Below are positions 11,601 to 23,600 of a stretch of DNA of 64,000 bases, one piece after another (the first letter of the stretch is position 1; every line of letters begins with the position of its first letter). The translations under genes and the position numbers were made by a program. Below the pieces are notes generated by a model. It ran no database searches. It was not told the DNA's origin and saw only the letters and a list, made by a program, of their open reading frames with translations. This DNA comes from Nymphalis io (Eukaryota > Arthropoda > Insecta > Lepidoptera > Nymphalidae): positions 5,682,468-5,746,467 of the forward strand of contig NC_065916.1 in NCBI RefSeq assembly GCF_905147045.1, given 5' to 3'.

Positions 11601-14600
11601 TTACAAATAAAATATTTTTTTTACAGAAGGGTACAGTTATATTTTGAAATTGCTCTAGAGATGAAACAGCGCTGGCTTCCATTATCAAGAAGCGCTCGTT
11701 TTTTTAAAAGTATCGTGTACATCGGTACCTACCTCAATTATAGCTCTTGACAATAATACGAACTGCACATTTTTAGATTTAATAGATAACGCTTGCATGT
11801 GTTTGTGCCTTGTTTACTTGGATGGGAATGGCGGATTCCGAGGAGGTCGGTGCGCGGGGGGAAGCGCAAGCGCATCACTCGCAGCCGCAGTCGACAACTC
11901 AGTGTTCGTTGTAGAATGGTATGCGACTGAACCATTAGCGTTATCGTTACGTAATAATGAGTTATGTTTTTTACTACAGCGTCTACACGAACAAACCTAT
12001 AGTTGCTTACCGAGTATCCCGATTGTAAACAATTCTCACATAAGTTATTCTCGCGTACAAGTTTAAGCTTTAATTCTAGATGACTATCGATAAACTTTTT
12101 GCAAGTGTACAGTGGACGATTTGATTAACTTAGCGGGTCGCAGTTGTCGTCGTTTTACTCGGCCCGCTGGAAACATTGCAGTGTAACATGCTGCGAGAGT
12201 TGTGTTGTTTTTGATTGTGTTTTGTGCGTCTTTACTATGTAAACGCTTCAATGCCTCCAGCGTGTCCGCTCGGTTACGAAGGAAATTAATTAAATCATAC
12301 ACAGTTAATCGCGTAGAATTGTTATCAATCGGATTCGGGAATAATGTGCATTTATGAGTCTCCCATTCGCTTTCAGTTACTTTATCTAGCTTCGACACCA
12401 TAATAAAAATAATAAAAGTATCCTTAGTGTCTGTTGGCTCATCTGGGATCCTAAGAGCGCGTTATTTTTTTTTAAATTGTGTCGATTAACGTTCTGATTA
12501 AAGATGGTAACGCTTAAGTTAATGCGGTAAACAAAGCTTTGACATGATTGTGAATTAATAGTGCAATTATTATAACGGTTACGCAACAAGTCCCATGCAA
12601 CTTGATAATTGTCAGTTAAAAATTCTATGGAATGTATGACTGCGTTACCTTTTAGGGAGATAATGGAACTTTTGAATGTTAGAAACATCTTTAGAATTAT
12701 GAACGAGCGAGATACACGAGTCTCTGAACTCCAGCCAGTGCTCATACAATCTATCAAACGTAGGCATGGAGACGGTTGGTAGTTTAGCAGAGTGATTATT
12801 ATTTTGACTATGACATAACAAGGAGCGGTCATTAACCTCATCAGTATTAAGCATAAATTCAGCACCCGATATTAAACTATAATAATTATATTCAAAAAGT
12901 TCTCGCTGATTTAATTGTTCATCTCACTATCAGAAATCCTTTCTTCTATTTCAATTAGAATGTCGTGAAATTCAGAAAAAAAACTAAATCCTTGATTCTT
13001 AATTTTAAATCGATGCGTTTTTGATTAGTAAAATATTGATCATCCTATAATGGCTCTAAATAATTATTAAATTTGGTAAGCCTACCCTCAATAATGCCAC
13101 GTTTCCTAACTAAATCACGAACTAACTCACTACTTTCTACACTCAGCAATATAGGAGATTTGCCGCGGGATTTAGCGGATACAATACGCATTTTGGTGGT
13201 CAGTGAAAAGAGAAGTACTTACGGTTTGATGATCATCAGTCAATCCCGCCGTTCTGATGCTGGCAACGTCACCAGACTTCTAATTGACTGGAAATCGCGA
13301 TATTTCGGGAAAACGATGCAGCTATTCACTGAAATTGAGAGCACAGACACAATAGTAGACACGATTGCGTGTAATTTTCGATGAAGCTCGGACAAAACTT
13401 CAGTTCCAGTGTGCGCTTAGCCCCCGTTTGCCTGTTGGTAGCTTGTTTCTTCGAAACTCGTCCAGATATGTGCGATTTTTGCGTTTTCTTTTTGAACCGC
13501 CACGTGCAAAGCATCCACGGTCCAAAGGTCGACTTTGTTCGGTTATGTGCCGAGAAGAACCAAAGTGTATGTGGCTCGAAAGTTGGCCTTTCGAGCCACA
13601 TACACTTTGGTTCTTTAATGTAGCGGCAGCGGTGAGAGGTTGAACAACCCAAGATGATGAGTCTTGATTACGATAAAAAAATCACATTCAAAGGCAAACA
13701 TAAATAATAAAAAAAATATTTATAAAAATATGTAATTAAGAGACTTTAAAAAACATAATAACAAATTCTAAAATGCTAGCGATCCCGTGGTACTCCTCGT
13801 TAAGTCGGAAACCGGGTACCGTTATTTTTTTTGTGGGTATTCCGATGTTCGGGGCGCACTCGGCGCCTCGAAATATACCCCGATTTTCGATTAAAATAAT
13901 TTACTCGACAACGAATACAGAGTGAAATAATAGCCTTTAATCCTTCTTTATATATTAATAAATTAATTTAATTTATTCTTACCCCTATTTGTGATCGAAG
14001 AACTATAAAATAATATTAGTTTATCTGTCTACGACTGCCACACTTTTTTTTAAATAAAATAAATTAAATATTTTTAAAATATTTGCAACTTTATAACAAG
14101 ATTAATTTTATTTGTAATAACTTTTATGTTATTAGCTAATTTTTGTACTAATTTATTTAAAGTTTAAATAAAAATATTACTTACGAGTAACAATAAAAAA
14201 AATAATACACACGCGAAATTCATTTTGGAAATGTTTTTTTTTATAACACACTCAAAGATCCGTTTCGTTTGATATACTTCTAGATTAAAATGAGTTGGTA
14301 TTTTTATGTATAGTGTTAACTCCATATAACGCCACTCGACTTAACGACAAACTAAAGACAACTAAACGACTAATACCCTCCACGCACCTCATTATTAAGA
14401 AGGAAACAGTACTTTCCAAGTTGCTCAAATTAGTAAGAACTGCAGTTCGTGTGCGTTCTTTCGTTGCTTTATAATCTAGCCCGTAATGAACTAAATAAGC
14501 GTTGTTATTTGATTAAATATTAATGTTTGTTATTTGTAAATTTAATACTCAATCCATAAATAACAATATAATATATAGGGTTTTGTTTATTGTATAGGAA

Positions 14601-17600
14601 CGCGACGATCATACGGGCTATTGGCATTGTAAGAAATGTTAACTATCGTCAATGCGCTACTAACCTTGGGAACTAAGATGTTATGTCCCTTGTGCCTGTA
14701 ATTACACTGGCTCCAAGTCTCCTCATTCTGACCAAGTTCCATACATTTTTGGTCATCTTCTTTATAAAAAAACAATTATTAATCTTATTATGTTTATGGG
14801 ACAAAATGCGTCTAAATATTATGTACATTATATTATATACAAAATATAATAAAAATAAGAAATCGATTTATATATATTGTATTTTGTAATGATTTTATAT
14901 ATAAATGATTTATTATCATTTATATATAAAATCATTACAAAATACTTTATTATGGAGCAATACAGAATTATTACTAAACAAATTGTGGCCGCGTGGAATG
15001 GTGGGAACTATGTCTTATAATGAGTACAAGAGCAGTCTATATGCTATACAGATATAATTATTATAAATTAGGATTTATAGATTTTCCTTATATTTAAAAA
15101 TAACAGAAATCGAAGTGTCTTTATGTGATTTTGACATTATTTCTTATTAATTTATTTGGTCAATATGTAAACCCAAAAATAAAACTGTTTATTTCAGATA
15201 ACCTATTCTACTGGTGGGCGTCGTGCAAGCTCGTCTGGGTAGGTACCACCCACTCATCAGACAGTCTACCGCAAAACAGCAGTGCTTGGTATTGTTGCGT
15301 TCCGATTTAAAGGATGAGTGAGCCAGTGTAATTACAGGTACAAGGGACATAACACCTTAGTTCCCACGGTTGGTGGCGCATTGGCGATGTAAGTGATGGT
15401 TAATATTGGTGTGGCGTTGGTGACCACTTACCATCAGGTGACCCATATGCTTGTCCGCCTTACTATACAAATAAAAATGTTGTTGGGCGAATTTTGAGAA
15501 TATTTTTAAAGGCTATCTATCTATAGTTGACTTTAATGGTCTCAATTATTTTTTATCCCTAAATATTTAGTTTGAAAAACAATAAAAAAATGTTGCAAAT
15601 TCCAAGCAAAGGCGTGGGTGGGTATCCAATTTATTATATATTTTTTACTGATATATTTCTTTTACATAACGTATTATGTAACTTAGCTTTAGAATAAGTC
15701 AAGTTTATCTATACCAATATAAATCCGAAAGTAAAAACTCTAAAAATCTCCTACTATTTTGAAATATAACTTAATGTCGTATAATAATAAATATATATAA
15801 TTGATCTTTTTATATAATTTGTATTTAAAATTCACCTCGTGCTTGACGGTGAAGTAAAACATCGTGAGGAAACCTGCATGTGTCTAATTTCACTGAAATT
15901 CTGTCACATGTGTATACCAACCCGCATTGGAGCAGCGTGGTGGAATAAGCTCAAAACCTACTCCTCAAAATGCGAGAGGAGGCCTTATCCCAGCAGTGGG
16001 ACATTCACAGACTGTTACTGTGTACTGTGTATGTTAATATGAAAACGTTAAAAATTTGTAATTCAAGTTCACACTTAAGTACGATAAGTTTTTATCGGAA
16101 TTAAAAAGTGATTGTTTTCTTTTAGCTCCCAGCTGTGGAGCCCTGTATATGCTACGCCTATTGGGTTACTGCTAACAGAAACTTATAACATTGTAATAGA
16201 CAAGAAATATCAAGACAAAATATTTAAAAGCATAAAGAAGATTTTCCGCAAGTGTTCAACAAGTTCATGAGCAAGTTCCAGAACAATTAGTTACTTTACC
16301 AGGGCCCTTTAATCCCAGGTTACAACCTAACTATAGGCGTAAGGCTGGAACTCCAAATCACTGCTCATATCCAAATTGCTATTATATATTTTATATTTAG
16401 TCCTGATCAAATTGATTACAAGTGAAATCTATTAAATGATATGAGAAATGGCTTCAAATTAGATTTTGAAGATATAGAAGACTGGGACTCGTATTTGTGT
16501 CACTATTGGCTCGGTTATTCTTTTGAAAATATTAATATAGACATAGAAAATGAAAATGATAGAAATATTAAAATAAACAATGACCTGTTTCATTTCGAGT
16601 TGTATTTAATTATTTGCGCATCTTACCCAAAGTACTAGTAAGCAGTTAAAAGAAAAAAAACTCACCTCGAACAACGCCACTCTATCTGTTATTGATATTT
16701 TTCTCAATCTCTCTTTCCTTTCCACTGTATCGCTTCTCATCAAACGCATTTTCTCCATCGAATTTATCCTGTACACCATCCTCTTAACTCTCCCTCGCAC
16801 AGAGTCACCTAGGTCCAATTCAGCTAGGGATTTAGTTCGTTGATCTGAATCAATATCTTTAACCCTATACTCTTTAAACATATCAACTTTTTCAACTGGT
16901 TCCTTCTTTGTAAATACTCCATCGTCAGTTGATTTTGCAACTTTATTACTAAAGAAATTAGGTTCAGATACACTTTTCGTTTCTTTCAAATTTTTAGGAC
17001 TATTATTTTTATAACCATCATTGTTTTCTTCGACAATATTAGATTCGTTTATTGTTTCATATTGTTTTTCAGTTTTTTCACTAACTTCACTTTGTTTGAT
17101 TTTTTTTTCAATACTGTTTAGACGATTGACAATTGAACTGTGAACTTTGCTGTACAGAGCGTAGTAATTACTTTGAAATTTATCATTATGTAAGGCATTA
17201 CTATAATCGAAAGGACTGTTATTAAAGTCATTTGTTAATTCTTTAGAGTTTTTGATATTATATTTTGTTGTGTCAATTATGCCATCGTCAACTGTATCAG
17301 TGTTTTGTTTGTTACGATTAATATCTAAACCATTATCAGGTGTTTTTAAAATTTCATCAACAATCTTTGGTTTGTCTGCCCTATTAGTGTTAGTCTTTGT
17401 CTCAAAATTATTTGCAATTTCATCGCGAGCGAGCGTTCTGGTTTTCTGGAAAAAAGTATTGTTATTAAGTTATTACTTATCAAAGATGAAACTTTAATGA
17501 AAATGAATGAGGTATGTTAACAGATTGCATTTATTATCAAGGATATTATGCTTAATAATGCGCGTAGTATCAAGAACACATACGCCTCAATAACATGAAT

Positions 17601-20600
17601 GAATAACTATATTCTCGAAGCGTTGCGTTTACGTAGCTGTCAAAAGGTGATTGATCTTTTTGTTGATCTAATATTAGTAATGACTTGTACTGTGTATAGT
17701 TTTAAATAGTTATCAATAGCGCAATAGTGTATAGGTAGCGATGTAAAAGTCGCAGGTTCGATAACCCCTTGGTCTATTGTCGTTTTAGTGGGGTCTACTA
17801 CGATTTTCATTTAATTGGAGAGGTAAATAGGAACTAGTAATTTCCTTAAAACGGGCAATACTTATAAGAAAAATAGCTTTCTGTCTACGGATGAAAAATA
17901 TTATTTGAAATTATCTTGTAGTATATTTAATGATGATTTATTTATGCTATTATAAAAATATGTATATTATTGGAACGAAGTTCTTTTACGCGGTGAAATG
18001 GCAGAACATGTCACGTAACGAAATAGCGTTACGCATACCCCTCTCTTTCTCTTTATTACTCTCTCTTTCTGTTTAACAAAAGTGAAATTAGTTAAAAAAA
18101 AAAAAATTTATAAATATCTAAAACACAAAATATATATTCGAATAGTTATTGGAAATTATTGGAATTATTTATCAAGCTATTAATAATTTATTTTAGTGGA
18201 CTCTGTGTTGATTGCTTAAATTCATTTTAAACATTACAATTAAAGAATTATAAAAGGACAAACATAAAACCGCTGTGTGATTGTGAAAAACAAAACTTAA
18301 TAAAGTTGATTTTTTTATATACAACTTATATTTTTATTATTTTTGCAAATATATTTGCATTGAAAGATGAAAAATAACATAGAATATAGTAATTAAGAGA
18401 CACTTGTATGAAGGAGGACTGCGCTTTTTGGTGTGACAAAAATGTAGTAATTTAATAACTAAAAACATACATTTTAAAACACGTTTTGAGTTGAAAAAAT
18501 ATCGCAAAGAACTCCTTTTAGGATTTTTTTTCTTTCTTACTATGAACACTTACTTCAAAACTATCTATTTTCGATGTCACACAAACACCCGTAGGAATAT
18601 CGTCCACTTCAGTTTTGATTATTTGTTGTTCCCGTGAATCTAACCTACTTATAATTCTATTAACTTTTCCTTTTAATATTATAATATCTTCTTCTTCTAA
18701 ATCATCAATGTTTTTAATTTGCGACGATAGATCTGTTAGGGATTTCTTATCATTACCATTTTCTTCTATTGTAACTTTGTTATCAACTAAATTTTTTTCA
18801 AATTTAATTTCACTATTTTCGTGTAAGCCTTTATTATTTATATGATTGCCTTCTAAAACATTGGCTGTTTGTTTTTCATTTGTTTCTTTTGGCGTTACTG
18901 CGGTCTTGTCTTTATTATCTATTTTTTCTTTATCAATAACCGCTAAATCTTTTTCATCTTGTGTGTTTTGAACTTGGATTATTTCTGTAGTCGTTTCTTG
19001 AGCAATAGTGTGTTTATTTATAATATCATTAGTGTTTATTGTTGATTCAACTGACGTTGAGTTAGTTAGCGTGATATCGCGTTGTTGATTATTGCTTACA
19101 TTGAAACCTTCAGTTAAATTATCCTTACATTTCTTTATACTTTCAAATTCTGGTACAGTATTGATAACTTCTTTTTCTTTTAGATTGTTTTGTTCTCTCT
19201 TGATTTCATTTGTTTTACCATTAACTATATCTATGGCAGTTTTATTCGTATCTAAATACTTTTGAGCTTTATAATTTTCTTCAACGAATGTTTTGTTTTC
19301 TGTCGTAGTTGATATTTTAATTGCATTTGATGAAATAGATGATAATGTTTGACGTTCCTTTATTGTAATATTGCAAGTTTCATTAATAGTACCTTCATCA
19401 GCACTGTTTTTGTTCAAAGGTATTGTTTTATTACTTTCTAATGTTGATGTAGATTCAGATTCAAGGGAGTTATCATATTTCAGAGTGGCTACTTTAATAG
19501 TTTCTTTTATTTCATCTGTATTTTGGTTTTGAATTTCGATATTGATTTTTGTAATTTCTGTCACTTTAGTGCTATCAGTAGTTGCTTTAACGGCAATATT
19601 TTGTGTTGTATTTGAAGATTTATCCAACGAATTATCTTCACTTATTGAAGTAGACACTTTTGAGCTAACGTTTTGCGTTGTTTTCACTTCTGATTCACTT
19701 TCATTTTTAGTTTTTATATTGTCTATATAATTTTCTACACTTTTGCCATCAATAAATTCTGTTTCTATTCCAGTTGTCACTTGTTCTGAAACCTTTTCAG
19801 TGTTGTTAGATACATTTGTTTCATATTTTTCGTGTGTATATTGTGAAACAGGAATGTTACATTTAAGCTCATCCTTAGATATGGTGTTTTGTTCCATTTG
19901 AACACTTTCTTTTGACGAAACACTTACTTCTTTAGTACTTATTTGAGTTGTGAGAGTTTTCGTAACACTTTCCGAAGCTTTCACTTTTGTTGCGGAAACA
20001 GTTTCAGATTTCGTTAATGTGGAGTAACTTTCAGATGATGCTTTATTTTTTATAATCTTGGATTTTTCTACATCTGTTTTTATTGTTTTCTCTTTTGTTG
20101 CTGCCACAGGAATTTTACCTTTAGTGTCTTCGATAGAAAGGCTCTTTTTCAGTGAGCTTCTTCTGTTAGTTTGCTGTCGAACTTCAATTTCTTGCTCACT
20201 CTTACGTTTAAGTAATGGTATTTTACTTTTAACTTTCTCTGTGACAACTTGTTGAACTTTATTATTATCATACGAGTGAACCGTTTCCTCAAACTTTGTT
20301 TCCATTCGAGTTAGTTCGTCAAATTGTTCAGACACTGGTCTGTCATTATTCAACGGATCCATTTCTATAGTTTCTTCATAAAGTTTATCAAATTCATCGT
20401 CTAACTTCGGTGATTTTTCAGTTTGATTATCATCGTTCTTTGTTAAGTCATCTTGAGTGTTTTGCAGATGTTTTGCATCTTTCAAGCGAGGTATAGCAGA
20501 CCGCACTTTCATTCCAAGATATGGCTGAAAAACATTAAACGAATATTGAGTACGAATCTATACTAATATTATAAATGCCATCCATGAAAGTAGCAGTCTT

Positions 20601-23600
20601 TATGTTGTATCTGTATGTTCACATAGTGTTGTGTATGATGTTTGTATGTATGTAATATACATGTGATGCCGCCACAATTACTTGCAATGCCAATGTTTAT
20701 GGGGGATAACCACTTACCATAAGACGACTCATTTGACCGTCCACAAAGTCTATAAAAAATATTAATCAAGAACTGTTTATAGTGTACATAGCGGAATAAT
20801 CAACAAATCACTTAGTTTAACAAAACTCCATTTGAGGTTGAAATAGACTGTAATTAATGATTACCTCGTGAACCACTTTCTCGTTTGCCATTTGTTCCTC
20901 TCTCCTGATCTTATCAAACGCCCGTCTTAATTTGAATTTTGGTATTTTAGTTGTTTTTTTCGGATCGTCATGTTCACTGTCTCCTGCTTTTGTACCTGTA
21001 CAAGATCAAATGACATTATGCAAAATATTGTTTTTATTTTTCCTTTCCATCAATAGATGACGCTAGTTGTATTTTGCATCGCGCTATAACTGTTTTTTTG
21101 TAAGTACTTAATAAGGCTTGGCCAATTTATCTAACCAGCAGTACATATTCGGTAGTTTTATTGTAAAATTAGTACAGTACTACCTGGTAACCCCAAATAG
21201 TATATTAAATAAATCTATTAGCTCTTGATTAGATCTTGAATAATTAAAAACTGACACCGTTAAATGGGAAATTATTTGAAATGGGAGCTCATCTTACATC
21301 TTAATGTGATAATCATTGTACTAGTATTTAAGTATGATAAATAATAATCATATTTGATAAGCGCTTTTCTTGTTGATCTAAGTTTTGGATTCTTTGTCCT
21401 TATGGGATTATCAAGGGAACCATATTAAAATTAGTGATTGCAAGCAGTGTCGCAGAACTTTGATTTTGAACATTGAACAGACTTTTGATTGGGTACCGAT
21501 AGTTGTACTCGAAAAGTATTCAGGATATCGACAGTACTATCAAAGTATCGTCTTGTGTTAATACTGTCGATACTATTTATTTATTTAATCAAGGAAGACA
21601 AAGAGTTATAACATGTACAAAAAACATTTATCACATTAAGAAAACATCATATACCAATTAAGTCTTCACAAATAATTAAATCAAAATACATAACAGAATT
21701 ATAACAAATAAAAATAAAAAAAATATTTAAAATTTTACGAAGTATGAACAATTAATTAATAATTTAGTAAAAAATAATAAATATACAAATTCAAATTCTA
21801 TTTAAAGTGACGATGTAGGTGAAATTTTATTTTACATTTCAATTCCTTCAATGACATAGAAAATAAATCAAGATCAGTAAAGGAAGTAGTTGCGTACGTA
21901 CTTACATTTAGATATAGGAACATCGAACAAAAATTTATTGCGTGTTTGCATGCGAGGACATCTAATGAATATATTACTTAGTAAGAAAGGAGAATCGATA
22001 TAATTATTTAACAATTTAAACAGAAAGAGTTCATCTTTTTCCATATGACGTTCTTTTAACGTTAACGATAGTACGCTGTCGATTGTAATTATAGCTCTCA
22101 GTGCACATTACTATTGATAACAGCAATACTATTGATATTATCAATAGGAATTCATTTGGTAGTAACGATAGTCCACTATCGATAAACAATCGATTGTCTA
22201 TCGATAGTGGACTATCGACATGCAACACTAATTGCAAGGTAAAATATGGAAATAATAGCTAAATAGTATAGATGTCGTCTAGCGATGTGAAAGTCACAGG
22301 TTCGATCCAGTCTTATGTGAATACAGAAATATTAATAATGCTACTATAATATACCGTACCAGTATCCTTATCTTGAGTACTTTTAGCTTTTAAATCCTCT
22401 GACGTCATAGTAACATGAACTTCCCTAGTTTCAGAATGTAATATGTTGACTCCTGTTGTTTCACTCATTGTTGTGTCCACTCTTGTTGATTCGTTCTGAA
22501 ATCAAAATTAAGTTTAACAACAATCTGCCTTGACAAAAACGGAATTACGATTCAACAGGGACACGGTTTTAGGATTATTTTTCGGTTTCTCGTATAACGT
22601 CATCATTTTGATATTTAGATGGGTTTTTTATGAAGCCGTTTATAATAAATTTTGTCTGTGTTAATATCATCCATATGGTTAATTATTTCTTATATAAGTA
22701 TGTATTTATATAAGTATATATAAGAGAGAGATGTTGGTATATAGTACAGTAACAGCCTGTTAATGTCCCACTGCTGGGCTAAGGCCTCCTCTCCCTTTTG
22801 AGGAGAAGGTTTGGAGCTTATTCCACCACGCTGCTCCAATGCGGGTTGGTAGAATACACATGTGGCAGAATTTCAATGAAATTAGACACATGCAGGTTTC
22901 CTCACGATGTTTTCCTTCACCGTTAAGCACGAGATGAATTATAAACACAAATTAAGCACATGAAAATTCAGTGGTGCTTGCCCGGGTTTGAACCCACGAT
23001 CATCGGTTAAGATTCACGCGTTCTTACCACTAGGCCATCTCGGCTTAGATGTAGGTATATTACAGTTTTTTTATTAAGATTCTAAGTATTTAATAAGTTA
23101 ATTGTAAGTGCACACTACGCCCGATAAATGATTTATTGTTTCTACCAAAAAAAGTTTCTTTTTATAGAGGTTGCCTGGAAGAGATCACTGTATGATAATT
23201 TCCATGCATACATTATGTAGTATATGTTTTTTTTTTAATGTGTGTAAATTGTGTGCAATAAATAGTTAATAAATAAGTAAATAATTTCACTGGAGGTAGG
23301 GCTTTGTGCAGCTCGTTTGAGTAGGTATCACCCACTCATTAGATATTCCACCGCAAAACAGCAGTACTTGGTATTGTTGTGTTCCGGTTTGAAGGGTGAG
23401 TGAGCCAGTGTAATTATAGGCACAAGGGACAAAACATCTTAGTTCCCAAGGTTGGTGGCGCATTGGCGATGTAAGCGATGGTTAAATTTTTTTTACAACG
23501 CCAATATCTATGCGTTGGTGACCACTTACTATCAGGTCGCCCATTTGCTCGTCCGCTTTCATATAATAAAAAAAAAAAAACAATTTTATCACATGGATAG

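Larger units (their letters stand above)
6280..13660 (-). mobile_element. BEL/Pao LTR retrotransposon, decayed and interrupted
   Basis: On the minus strand the parts appear in BEL order: gag (13.2-11.96 kb), start of the DUF1758-type aspartic protease (about 11.8 kb), about 3.5 kb of foreign DNA, rest of the protease (8.2 kb), a stub of reverse transcriptase, a large deletion, then integrase and the C-terminal DUF5641-type region (7.9-6.6 kb). Frames are broken by stops and shifts. It lies in the 10.5-kb intron between exons 6 and 7 of the composite AKR gene, in the same orientation. A short motif (gttgaataacccaagatgatg and its near copy) at 6310 and 13640 may mark the LTR ends. Confidence 0.85.

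Noticed and set aside
13365..13643. Overlapping frames on both strands reading CMWLE and similar
   Set aside because: They come from the perfect hairpin 13555-13615 and LTR or leader sequence; no domain.
14166..14213. Cecropin gene
   Set aside because: Only the MNF start and hydrophobic core match; no mature peptide exon was found, so only a low-confidence signal-peptide exon is reported.
18615..20255. Plus-strand frames of 60-76 codons rich in Ile, Ser and Phe
   Set aside because: They are antisense shadows of exon 5, whose Lys/Glu/Thr/Asn codons read as Phe/Ser/Ile on the other strand.
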